From: Nocardia sp. NBC_00416
GTDB taxonomy: Bacteria; Actinomycetota; Actinomycetes; Mycobacteriales; Mycobacteriaceae
Reading direction: 5' to 3'
Assembly (NCBI RefSeq): GCF_036032445.1
Contig: NZ_CP107932.1
Span: forward strand, 684,501-748,500
Length of the DNA stretch: 64,000 nucleotides
Made by a program: the position numbers and the translations under genes. The notes below the pieces were generated by a model, which searched no databases, had not been told where the DNA came from, and was given only the letters and a program-made list of their open reading frames with translations. How positions within the stretch are numbered: position 1 is the first letter of the stretch; each line of letters begins with the position of its first letter. Shown in pieces: positions 34,078 to 42,924 of this stretch.

Positions 34078-34670
34078 CTCTTCGCCCTTTCTAGAGTCTC
34101 ATACCGTGTAATTACTGAAAGATGGTCGTCACTCATGGAAAGGTGGTAGACCTGTCTATCTGAGAGGACTAGGATCCATATTCGATCGGCCACTTCTTTG
34201 ATTGTGTACCCGTCGAGTTCAGCTTTCATTGCTTCATCCTCGGATATAAAATTATACTTCCATTTTTCTCGCACACTGGATTGGACTTTTTCAGGTTTAT
34301 CAAGCTTCGACCAGTCTGTCGAATTGAACGGGGCCCAGGTAATCCACATGAAATTATCGCATCGCTCCGGCCGTTGCTCATAAGCCCGATAACACTTAGC
34401 TAAAAATTCTCTGAACAGGGTAGGTTGGTCCTGTGCGTCCTTGTACTTTTTGACTTCCGCAAAAAAGTCCTGGCTATCGACCTCGCCGCCAACAAGGCTT
34501 CCTCCGATATCGAAGGAGAATTTTCCTCCGGGCCGCTCGAAGGTTAGCTTCCGTACGGCGATGGGGTCAGGCTGTTCCCATCGAACTTGGGCTCGTGTAG
34601 TGCGCTCCAGCCACCGCTTTGCAAGCCATGTACCATCCGCCCCCTTTGCGTGCTCGGTTTCCCCTGCCAT
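34074..34670 (-). CDS. Probable PD-(D/E)xK-fold nuclease-like protein
   Basis: 198 residues from ATG 34670. An N-terminal helix (HAKGADGTWLAKRWLERTT) is followed by strands carrying FSFDIGGSL (D54) and DFFAEVKKYKD (E72-x-K74), the D...ExK arrangement of restriction-endonuclease-fold proteins. The C-terminal half has FMWITWAPFNSTDW and a final VYHLSMSDDHLSVITRY. Composition is AT-rich like its neighbour. If active, it could supply the cleavage function missing from the helicase and methyltransferase. The fold call is by motif only. Confidence 0.5.
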   Translation of the reverse strand: MAGETEHAKGADGTWLAKRWLERTTRAQVRWEQPDPIAVRKLTFERPGGKFSFDIGGSLVGGEVDSQDFFAEVKKYKDAQDQPTLFREFLAKCYRAYEQRPERCDNFMWITWAPFNSTDWSKLDKPEKVQSSVREKWKYNFISEDEAMKAELDGYTIKEVADRIWILVLSDRQVYHLSMSDDHLSVITRYETLERAKR

Positions 34671-34833
34671 AGTAGAAGCATATACCTTTCGGAGTTGTTC
34701 GGTGCCTCATTGGATAAGGTTGATTCTGATTTGAATATTGTCTGCGAGTCGAATACTCAGAGTATTTTGGCCGCGTCGAAAATAGGTTATCGTAGTTCGT
34801 CGAGCGCTCGGAATCGTACGGCGAGCGAGTTAT

Positions 34834-37800
34834 TCAAAGTGATGAATTTAAGGCGGAGAAGTGGGCGTGGGCTATTTGCATGTCATGTTCGCGGTCGACG
34901 CCTCTGATGGGTTCTTCGTAGGTGATGCCATCGACTGTTAGGTCGGAGGTGGGGAGGGTGCCCCTTTTGCGGTATTCGGAGGCGAGTTTGGTGGGGAGTT
35001 GGCGGCCGTTTGTGTCGTAGAGGGCTTCGCGTTCGTACTTTTGGAGGACGGGGAATTGGGTTCGGTAGATCGTCAGGAGTTCGTCGGCGGTGATGCCGAG
35101 CATGACGGCGACGATTGCGTCGATTTCGATGAGGGCGATTCGCCGGTCGGCGTCGCTGCGAAGTGGTGTATGTGCTGACCAGTTGGGCTGGACATCGCCC
35201 AGTGAGAGTCCGAATGGGCCATGTGCATTCAGTCCTGGTGTCCAGGAGTCGTGTTGCCATCTTGGGTCGAAGAGTTCGGACCACAGAGGAGCGTACTCGC
35301 GGACGAGGCAGTTGAGTCTGAGGGTGCGAAGGATGAGGTGCTGCTCGAGGACGTGGCCGCGCAGGTGTGGGATCTTGCCAAGGGTCGACACCTTGATGTG
35401 CCCTACGCCCATCGTTTTGACCAAGAAATCGGCGATGAGAGAGCTCGTGGTGCCGGCGATTGAGGCCAGATCGGCGGCGTCCTCGACAGTTAGCGAACGT
35501 ACAGCGTCGACGTGTGCTGGTCCAGGGGGAAGAATTGCAGTGTGCAGAGTGCGGACTGTTGCCGAATCACACATCTCTCTCCAGGCGAGCCGGTAGTAAC
35601 CTGAACTCGGCTCGTCATCCCAGTGTGGGTAGGCGGTCAAATACTCTGGCGCTGGGCGTGCCAACTGATAGTTCGTTCGGGGAATGAAATCCTCGGGCAT
35701 GGTGTCCAGATCGATCGGTGAGTAATCCAATCCGCCGCGCATCGTTGGGTTGCTCTGCTGACTGATCGGAGTCGCTACCGTCAGGTGCGGGCCCTGCAGG
35801 ATTACGTCTGCCCAGCAGTTGGGGACTGCGGACCTGGACTCGAAGTATCCGCGCTTCCGGTCTGCCGATTCATGCCAGCCCGCGGTCCATTGGAAGCGGA
35901 CACCTGCGAGGCGGGGCGCGGCGGCGATCTTTTCCAGCACCTCGGAACTGGCACGGTTCACCGGATACAGCATGCGCGCTTCAGTGGTGGGTGTTTCAGG
36001 TTCGTCGATTAGGGCGGCCCAGGCAGCGAGTTCGGCTCCAGTGACCTCGATGATGCGTTCGGCATGCGCGCGGGTATCCCATCGACCATCAGGGTCTTTC
36101 ACGCCGGGAGCGGGGCCATTACCATCGTGTCGCAATGACCGGACCGCGACATCCGGGTGGTATAGAACCCCGGCGTGTAGGAAGTGAATCACCGAGTGCG
36201 CGCCGTATATGTGGACTCCATACGGGCGGGTGTGTTGGATTTCTGTGAACAACCGCAGTTCGTTGCGGAACTGCCAGTGTCGCCGCAACCGGTGATAGCT
36301 TTCCCGGCGTAGGGTATGTGCACGCGACTCGGTGAAATGGCTTTCCGGATGGATCAGCGAAACAATGCCACCCGGGGCCGTGGATCGCCAGGTGCGTTCC
36401 ATGAAGCACCGATACATGTCCGGCTGCAGTCCGTCGAGGACGGGCCGGTCGATTGCCGAGCCGAAATGTTCGTTCTGTCCCGCCTGGTTCGTGCGTTCCT
36501 CCAGGAAAGTCGTGCGCTGAGCGGGTGCGGCCAGTACCTCTGCGAGTTTCTCCCGTCTGACCGACTCCGATGGCTTGTTCGCCAACTGCCACCAGGGATC
36601 GAAGTCTGCGAGCACGGCCGCCTCATCCCAGTCAGGGCGTACCCAAGGCGGATTACCTACCTGAAGATCGAAGCCGCCGCGTCTGAATACCGGAGCGAAG
36701 TCGAGCTCCCAATGGTGAAACCCTTGTCCTCGGGAGATATCCATCGCCATGCCCAACCAAGGAAACTCCCGGACCGCCGCGTCGATCGTTTTCCCTTGTG
36801 CGAACGTGCGGTCTGTGTCCTCCGCAGAATCCAGTTCGTACCAGGTCAGATCTCCAGCGATACTTATCTGCCCGTACTTCTCGAATTTCCCGGCTTTCGG
36901 CGCGATGCCGAGTAAAGCTTCGAGCCCGCCGACCCACTGATCCCAGTCCGGTGCAGCCACATCAGTGGTCACTGGCCAGGACCATAATGCGCACCAGGCG
37001 TCCATAGCCCGGCGCAGTCGGCGGTAGGCTCCGTTCTCGTCGTACAGGATCGCTTCGATCTGTTCCCGTTTGACGCCGGGCCCGGGGTCGACGGGTTCTC
37101 CACCCCACAGGTGCAGGTCGCGGCGGATGGATTCTTCGGCGATGGTGAGCCGTCGTAGTGTCAGCTCCCACAGTGTTTCCACTCGTTGCGCCAGCGCTGT
37201 CAGCCGATGAGTGATCCCCTTCGACGGCAACTTGCGGATATCGTTGCGCCACAACCGGAGTTCTTCTCGCTTCTCCGGTGCGTAGGTTTTGGCTTCGGCG
37301 GTATCCACCACCGCGCCCCAGCCGTCGGCGGGGAGGAGGAAGTGGTGGATACCCGCGCCGATCTCCTGTCCCAGCGGGATATCCGCGGGCACCGTTTTCA
37401 GCCAGGCTTTCTTCGCGAGATGGGTCGGTTGGTACACAGCCCGTCGGGCGCCGATGAGGGAGTTGCCGCGGCGCAGGTGCAGGCCGAACCAGGGGGCTTG
37501 GAGGCCGGCGACCATGGTGTCGAGCCAGAGGGAGATTTCGGCGAGTTCGACGGCGGTGGCGTTCAGGTCGACCCCGTACACCTGGTGCAGGGCGATATGC
37601 GCCTTCACCTTTTGCAGTTCGACCGGGTATCGGTCGGGTTCGATTCGTTTGTCGAGGTCGTGCTGCTTGCGGGTCAGGTATTCGGCGGCGAGCTGCCGGA
37701 CAGCCTCGATAGCGAATGCCCCTGATCCGAGGGCGGGCTCGCAGATGGTGAGTTGGAGGATTTCTTCGGGAGTGGTGCGGGTGTCGTTCTGGTCGAGCAG

Positions 37801-39420
37801 TTCTTCGAGTGCTTGGGAGACGACGAACTTGGTGAGCACTTCGGGGGTGTAGTACGACGCCGACTGTTGGCGTTCGCGGCCGGCGAGGCGGAAGACGAAG
37901 GTGCCTTTGCGGTGGACGACCGGTTTCAGTTCGTGGGTGGTGGGGTCTTCGGCGCGGACGAAATCGGATTCCGAGAGGTGGTCGGCGCGGTCGACCGGGA
38001 CTACCCAGGAACCCTTTTCCGGGTCGCCGTTCTTGGCGACCTCGTACAGGTCTTCTTCGGCGAAGAACCCGGTGTAGGACATCAGGCCCTCGTAGACCGC
38101 GCCGAGCTGGTTGATGCCGAGTTCGGCGTAGCTGATGAACCCTCGGTCGGCACCCTTGCGGGACTTGCTCTCCTTGGTGAGCAGGAGGTGTTCGAGGACC
38201 TGCTGGGTTGCTTCGTTGCCGAGCCCCACCTTGTCAATGAGTGCGGTGGCTTTCGGTGAGAACAGGTCGGCGCGGAGGGGATTGAACTGGAGACCGGGCG
38301 CGGGATCGTCGGTGATGTTCTGGCGGACCGCAGGAGTGTGCCCCTGGTCGACCAGGTCGAAGAGTTTTTTCAGCGACTCGTACAGATGCGTCCCGGTGCG
38401 GGCACGGTGGGAGACCAGTTCGGTGAGAGTGAGTTCGCGGAGCCGGTCGAGACCGTAACCCTCCTCGTATTCGGCAGCCCCGGTGGGCAGGACCTGCATT
38501 TCCGGGGACGCTTCCGCATACAGCAGGAACAGGATCCGATACAGGAACCGCAGCGAGTGTTTGGCGAGTTCGTTCGCGTCGACACTGTCCATCGTTTCCC
38601 CGCGCTCGCGACGCCGCCGGACCACCTCGTTGGCGATGATTTCGATGGAGAGCCGGATACCTTCGCGCAGGTCCTTGGACACCCCGACCGTGTGCTTGAC
38701 GGAATCCTCCAGCACCCCGGCCCACCAGATATTCCCGTCGGCGTCCGGTTTCAGTGATTGCACGCCGAAGATCGCGGCCGTTCGGTCGACCTCCCCACCC
38801 CGGGCTTCGTGCTTGCGTTCGGCGACCACGAGGAGGTCGACGGCGAGGTAACGCCCCTCGGCCCAGCGCTCGCCTTCGGCCAGCAGGTGCCATTGGCCAG
38901 CCTGGACAACGATGAAGGCCGGTGGGGTGTCGGAGCGGAAGGCGGCGGAGACGGCTTTCGAGAGGGATTCGATGGGTTTGCCGTCTTCGGTGGCGGGGGT
39001 GATGAGGTGGCCGGTGTCGGGATCGAGGAGGTCTTCGAGAGAGTCGGCCGGGTTTGCTTGGAGGAAGAGGATGTCGGGGGTGCCGGCGAGTTGGGCGGCG
39101 GGGATGAGGAGGTCGGAGCCGGCGCGTTCGGTGGTGAAGTCGGTGAGTTCGCCGGGGTAGCCGAAGACCGTGCGGAGGTGCGCGTGAGCTTTGGGGGCGG
39201 CGTCGGGGTTTTCGGTGAGGGCGGCGAGGGCGGTTTGCAGGTCGCGGGCGGCGGTGAGGAAGCGGCTGCGGACGGTGTCGCGGCCCTCCTTGGCTTCGGC
39301 GTCCCAGCCTTTGCGGAGTTCCATGACCTTGCCGTGGAACGACTCCTTCACCGAATCGGTGGTGAAGTAGTGTTCGCTGATCCAGTCCTCGCCGACGACG
39401 ATGGAATCGAAGGAAGCCAC
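34834..39420 (-). CDS. Giant N6-adenine DNA methyltransferase (DrmMI / PglX / type IIG-like)
   Basis: 1528 residues from GTG 39420, three bases after the helicase stop, with GGAGCAG upstream. The first 550 residues form an N-terminal region that includes helicase-partner-like helices and possibly an inactive nuclease domain. Methyltransferase motif I is LTICEPALGSGAFAIEAV (about 558-575); motif IV is NPPW (about 922-925), the N6-adenine signature. The C-terminal 500 residues resemble target-recognition regions (PNCWADVILQGPHL; HLRGHVLEQHLILRTLRLN). The pairing with an SNF2 helicase resembles class 1 DISARM (DrmD + DrmMI) or related phage-defence sets, but DrmA, DrmB and DrmC are absent here. 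Confidence 0.8.
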   Translation of the reverse strand: MASFDSIVVGEDWISEHYFTTDSVKESFHGKVMELRKGWDAEAKEGRDTVRSRFLTAARDLQTALAALTENPDAAPKAHAHLRTVFGYPGELTDFTTERAGSDLLIPAAQLAGTPDILFLQANPADSLEDLLDPDTGHLITPATEDGKPIESLSKAVSAAFRSDTPPAFIVVQAGQWHLLAEGERWAEGRYLAVDLLVVAERKHEARGGEVDRTAAIFGVQSLKPDADGNIWWAGVLEDSVKHTVGVSKDLREGIRLSIEIIANEVVRRRRERGETMDSVDANELAKHSLRFLYRILFLLYAEASPEMQVLPTGAAEYEEGYGLDRLRELTLTELVSHRARTGTHLYESLKKLFDLVDQGHTPAVRQNITDDPAPGLQFNPLRADLFSPKATALIDKVGLGNEATQQVLEHLLLTKESKSRKGADRGFISYAELGINQLGAVYEGLMSYTGFFAEEDLYEVAKNGDPEKGSWVVPVDRADHLSESDFVRAEDPTTHELKPVVHRKGTFVFRLAGRERQQSASYYTPEVLTKFVVSQALEELLDQNDTRTTPEEILQLTICEPALGSGAFAIEAVRQLAAEYLTRKQHDLDKRIEPDRYPVELQKVKAHIALHQVYGVDLNATAVELAEISLWLDTMVAGLQAPWFGLHLRRGNSLIGARRAVYQPTHLAKKAWLKTVPADIPLGQEIGAGIHHFLLPADGWGAVVDTAEAKTYAPEKREELRLWRNDIRKLPSKGITHRLTALAQRVETLWELTLRRLTIAEESIRRDLHLWGGEPVDPGPGVKREQIEAILYDENGAYRRLRRAMDAWCALWSWPVTTDVAAPDWDQWVGGLEALLGIAPKAGKFEKYGQISIAGDLTWYELDSAEDTDRTFAQGKTIDAAVREFPWLGMAMDISRGQGFHHWELDFAPVFRRGGFDLQVGNPPWVRPDWDEAAVLADFDPWWQLANKPSESVRREKLAEVLAAPAQRTTFLEERTNQAGQNEHFGSAIDRPVLDGLQPDMYRCFMERTWRSTAPGGIVSLIHPESHFTESRAHTLRRESYHRLRRHWQFRNELRLFTEIQHTRPYGVHIYGAHSVIHFLHAGVLYHPDVAVRSLRHDGNGPAPGVKDPDGRWDTRAHAERIIEVTGAELAAWAALIDEPETPTTEARMLYPVNRASSEVLEKIAAAPRLAGVRFQWTAGWHESADRKRGYFESRSAVPNCWADVILQGPHLTVATPISQQSNPTMRGGLDYSPIDLDTMPEDFIPRTNYQLARPAPEYLTAYPHWDDEPSSGYYRLAWREMCDSATVRTLHTAILPPGPAHVDAVRSLTVEDAADLASIAGTTSSLIADFLVKTMGVGHIKVSTLGKIPHLRGHVLEQHLILRTLRLNCLVREYAPLWSELFDPRWQHDSWTPGLNAHGPFGLSLGDVQPNWSAHTPLRSDADRRIALIEIDAIVAVMLGITADELLTIYRTQFPVLQKYEREALYDTNGRQLPTKLASEYRKRGTLPTSDLTVDGITYEEPIRGVDREHDMQIAHAHFSALNSSL

Positions 39421-39423
39421 GGG

Positions 39424-42309
39424 TTACTGCTCCTGTTCGGGGACGATCACCAGCAGCGGGCGTACCAGTTGCTGGGTGGGGGCGAGGGATTCGGCGAGGC
39501 GCTGCTCTTCGGCGATCCGGCGGGACAGTTTGTCGACCTTGCTTTTCTGGCTGCCGAACAGTTCGAGTTGTTCGGCGGCGGAATACCAGCGGTCGGCGCG
39601 ACGGCGCCAGGCGGCGAGGCGTTCGGTGGCGGTGGCTTCCTGCTGGTCGAGGACGAGTTTCATCGAGTCGCCGGCCTTGTCGACGGCGATCGGGATCAGC
39701 TCGCGTAACCGTTGTGGGTTTTCGAGGGCGCCGGGGTTGGCGGTGCCGGGGCGCAGGCCGGTGTCGGTGAGCAGGAAGTCGAGGTCGGAGTGGGTGTTGA
39801 CGAGGGCGAATGTCGGGCTGGCCGGGTTCGGGAAGACGACGGTGGAGAAGACGCGGGAGACGAGCTGGCCGCGGCGGTTCATGAGGGTGCCCATCAGCAG
39901 GACGGCGGGGGCGTCGAGGGTGCCGCGGATGGCGAAGATCTGGTTGCGGCCCAGGGCGCTGAGGGCGCGGTCACTGGCCCAGTCGAGTACGGGGTGCAGG
40001 GGGCCGAGGAAATGGGCTTCGGGCCAGGTTGTGTTGTCGATGCCCTTGCCCTGTTTGGCGGCGCGGAGCTGGGCGTCGCCGACCTGGGTGGAGGTGGCGA
40101 GTTTGAGGCGTTCGAGGACGCGGCCGTGCTGGAGGTAATTCTGCGGGAGCTGGATCAGGCGCTGGCGCAAGTCTTTCGGGGGGACGAGTTCGGCGATGCC
40201 GTGGTCGCGGTGGACGGTCCAGCCGACGCCGCCGGCGGCGGGGTCGGCGTGGGGGACGTCGTTGAAGGCGGCGCGCAGGGCTTCGTCGAGGAAGGAGATG
40301 TCGTCGGGATACAGGCTCTGGCGGGGTTGTTCGGGGAGTTCGGGTGCCTCGTCGGCTTCGAGGTCCATCTGGGCGAAGAAGGCGTCGATATCGTCGCCGT
40401 CGAGTACGTCGTCGATGCTGCGGACCTGATCGTCGAGAGTAGTTTTGCGGGCCAGGACATCGCGGATCGCGGACTCTTCCTCGCCGACACTGTGTTTGCC
40501 CATCAGGGAGGCGACGTCGCCGAGGGTGGTGTGGGCCTGGTTCTCCTTCTCCAGCAGGCGGGACAGGACGCGGAGGTCGCCGGAGAATTCGGGGTCCGAG
40601 GGTTCCAGGATCAGGGAGGAGATCACGGGTGGGCGGCGCTGGCCGTAGCGGTCGATGCGGCCGTTGCGCTGCTCGATGCGGATCAGGGACCAGGGGATGT
40701 CGAAGTGGATCAGGTTGTGACACTGGGCGTGCAGGTTCACGCCCTCGGAGGCGACATCGCCGGTGACGAGGACGCGGATGGGGGAGGTTTCGAGTTTGAA
40801 GCTGTCGACGATCTGCTGCTGTTCGATATCGGAGAGGCCGCCGTGCAGCATGGCGATGTTCTCCGGTTTCAGGCCCAGTGCGTCGGGGAGGGTTTCGGTG
40901 AGCCACTTCAGGGTGGCGATGCGTTCGGCGAAGACCACTGCGCGCAGATCAGACTTGGGGCCTACGCCGATCTCCCGTAGCCGTTGGATGAGCGCGGCCT
41001 GTTTACCGGCCGATTCGGTGAATGCCTTGTCGTTGAGGTCGGTGAGGGTTTCGAGGGCGGTGAGTTCGGTGTGCTGCTCGGGGGTGTGCGGGCCGCCTTT
41101 TTCCGTCAGTTTGCGGCAGCGCTGGTCGATCGATTCGCGTAGGGCGGCGGGGGAGGAGAGGAACGCTTTCGCCAAGGTCCAGGGAAACAGGGACTTCGCT
41201 TCGCCGGAGTACGGGGAGGTGCCGGTATTCGGGTGCAGCCATACCTGGGCGAGTTCCCGGGCGACCGCGTCCTCGGCGCGCGAGGGTTGGACCAGGCTGT
41301 GCACGGGGTCGGCGCGTTCGGCCCAATCGCTGCCTACCTCCGCGGCGACTTCGTCGTGATGGCGGTGGCGGCGGATCAGCAGGGCGGAGACGTCGTCGGA
41401 GCTGAACGAGCCGTCGGCGGCGACGGCGGTGGGGTCCAGGAGACGCAGGAGTTCGGCGAACGATTCCTCGCGGCCGTTGTGCGGGGTCGCCGACGCGAGG
41501 ATGAGGGCCTCGGTGTTGGGGGCGAGGACGCGGGCGAGTTCGTTGTTCTGGGTGCCCACGTTGGTGAGGTTGTGGGATTCGTCGATGACGACGGCGTCCC
41601 AGTGCTGGCGCTCCAGATGTGCTTTGTAGCGGGGGCTTTTGAGGGTGTCGATCGAGATGATCGCGCGCTTGTAGTAGGTGAAGGGGTTACGGGTTGCGGG
41701 GAGTTTCTGGCGCACCTTCTGGAGACCGGCCGAATCCAGGCGTACGAACGGGAGCGCGAAGCGGCACCACAGTTCGTGCTGCATCTGCTCGAGGACGTGA
41801 CGGGGGGTGACGATGAGGATGCGTTCGCCGCGGCCGCGCTGCACCAGCTCGGACAGGATCATGCCGATCTCGAGGGTTTTGCCCAGGCCCACGGCGTCGG
41901 CGAGGAGGATCCGGGGGCGGATGAGGCGGGGGTCGAGGGCCTTGGCGACCGCGGCGCGCTGGTAGCCGAGGGAATCGGCGAGCATGCGGGTGGAGACGGT
42001 GAGCGTCTGGTCGCCGTACGGGAACGGGGTTTTGCGCAGGAGCGCTTCGAGCCAGAGGCGGGAGTCGCGGTAACCGGAGGAACCGTCGGGGACGACCTCG
42101 GCGTCGGCCGGGTTCAACACCTGGATGTCGTCGAGTGCGGCGTAGAAGGTCGCGGTGGTGTCCGCGACCAGTTCGGAGAGGCCGCGTACCCGCAGCAGCG
42201 ACCCGTCGGCCCCCTGCTCGGCGGAGGTCACCAGCCATTCCTCGTCGCGGACAACGACAATCGAGCCGGGGGCAACGTTGAGATCGTCACGCGGGTGCAC
42301 GAGGGTCAT
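39424..42309 (-). CDS. SNF2-family DEAD/DEAH helicase (DrmD-like)
   Basis: 961 residues. ATG 42309 has CAGGAG eight bases upstream; the frame runs on to 42393 without a better start. Motif I is LADAVGLGKT (137-145), motif II VIDESHN (242-247), motif III ASATPHNG, and the second RecA domain has VLVTGDVASEGVNLHAQCHN and IEQRNGRIDRYGQRRPP (motifs V and VI). A long C-terminal extension includes an acidic part (DDVLDGDDIDAFFAQMDLEA). First gene of a four-gene minus-strand operon with the methyltransferase. In DISARM-like systems this type of helicase acts on phage DNA; that role is inferred. Confidence 0.85.
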   Translation of the reverse strand: MTLVHPRDDLNVAPGSIVVVRDEEWLVTSAEQGADGSLLRVRGLSELVADTTATFYAALDDIQVLNPADAEVVPDGSSGYRDSRLWLEALLRKTPFPYGDQTLTVSTRMLADSLGYQRAAVAKALDPRLIRPRILLADAVGLGKTLEIGMILSELVQRGRGERILIVTPRHVLEQMQHELWCRFALPFVRLDSAGLQKVRQKLPATRNPFTYYKRAIISIDTLKSPRYKAHLERQHWDAVVIDESHNLTNVGTQNNELARVLAPNTEALILASATPHNGREESFAELLRLLDPTAVAADGSFSSDDVSALLIRRHRHHDEVAAEVGSDWAERADPVHSLVQPSRAEDAVARELAQVWLHPNTGTSPYSGEAKSLFPWTLAKAFLSSPAALRESIDQRCRKLTEKGGPHTPEQHTELTALETLTDLNDKAFTESAGKQAALIQRLREIGVGPKSDLRAVVFAERIATLKWLTETLPDALGLKPENIAMLHGGLSDIEQQQIVDSFKLETSPIRVLVTGDVASEGVNLHAQCHNLIHFDIPWSLIRIEQRNGRIDRYGQRRPPVISSLILEPSDPEFSGDLRVLSRLLEKENQAHTTLGDVASLMGKHSVGEEESAIRDVLARKTTLDDQVRSIDDVLDGDDIDAFFAQMDLEADEAPELPEQPRQSLYPDDISFLDEALRAAFNDVPHADPAAGGVGWTVHRDHGIAELVPPKDLRQRLIQLPQNYLQHGRVLERLKLATSTQVGDAQLRAAKQGKGIDNTTWPEAHFLGPLHPVLDWASDRALSALGRNQIFAIRGTLDAPAVLLMGTLMNRRGQLVSRVFSTVVFPNPASPTFALVNTHSDLDFLLTDTGLRPGTANPGALENPQRLRELIPIAVDKAGDSMKLVLDQQEATATERLAAWRRRADRWYSAAEQLELFGSQKSKVDKLSRRIAEEQRLAESLAPTQQLVRPLLVIVPEQEQ

Positions 42310-42379
42310 CGAGGGTGCTCCTGATTTGTGGACGGCCGGACGAATCAACTTAGTACCGCTCGCGGCACCTCTTTTGTTT

Positions 42380-42664
42380 CTACGCGATTCCATTCAATCT
42401 TGGGATCGGTTCGCCGGCAGGCCATTCTGTCGGCAGCAGGTGTCCAGGCGGAGCGATTCCCACGGACGCCAGCGCTCGCTCGAGACCGTCGACCCGGTCC
42501 CGGGTCATGCGGTGACAGACGTTGCGCGTCGGACGGGACAGCCGCTTCACGAGCGCAGGGACCGACAGTGTGTACCGCAGATCGCTGCCCGGCAGTTCGA
42601 CCTCGAGCCGGTCGTTGCTCAGGCACAGGAGCGGGCGAACGGCGGCGTGCTCGCCTGCCGCGGC
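42380..42664 (-). pseudogene. Truncated nuclease-related (NERD-like) C-terminal fragment
   Basis: A minus-strand reading HAAVRPLLCLSNDRLEVELP, then GSDLRYTLSVPALVKRLSRP and ERALASVGIAPPGHLLP is protein-like and ends in a normal stop at 42380. The upstream part turns into Arg-rich shadow sequence. It resembles the end of nuclease-related-domain proteins of actinomycetes. It probably lost its 5' part where it meets the plus-strand fragment 42700-42900. Confidence 0.35.
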
Positions 42665-42699
42665 CACCAGCCGTTCTGCGCGCCGCGATCGACGACGAA

Positions 42700-42900
42700 C
42701 AGGGTCGCGATATCGACCTGCACACCGTCGGGATCCCGCGGCTACCGCTGGCCGAACAGCGTCGCTGCGCAGCGGAATTCGCGCGACTCCGTAGGCTCGA
42801 AGCAAGCTGGGGGGAACGCCGCGCCGATATCGAGCATCTGGTACGCCTCGGGCACCGGGGGCTGGCCACCGGCCGGCTGCGGCCGGGGACCAGCGACTAG
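42700..42900 (+). pseudogene. Remnant of type I-like methylase/specificity protein C-terminus
   Basis: The plus-strand reading DIDLHTVGIPRLPLAEQRRC then AAEFARLRRLEASWGER and LVRLGHRGLATGRLRPG is the typical end of HsdS-like or N6-methylase proteins (IP-x-LPLAEQ followed by a helix). There is no start and nothing upstream. Together with 42380-42664 it marks a recombination junction at the edge of the defence island. Nothing else is visible in 42310-42918. Confidence 0.5.
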
Positions 42901-42924
42901 TTTCGACAGATCACGGAGGTGCCG

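Noticed and set aside
38758..39708. Gly-rich 316-residue plus-strand open frame
   Set aside because: Antisense to the methyltransferase and helicase; repetitive composition arises from their codon bias.
39712..40980. 422-residue plus-strand open frame
   Set aside because: Antisense to the SNF2 helicase; the Gly/Val/Glu-rich translation is the usual mirror of a high-GC gene.
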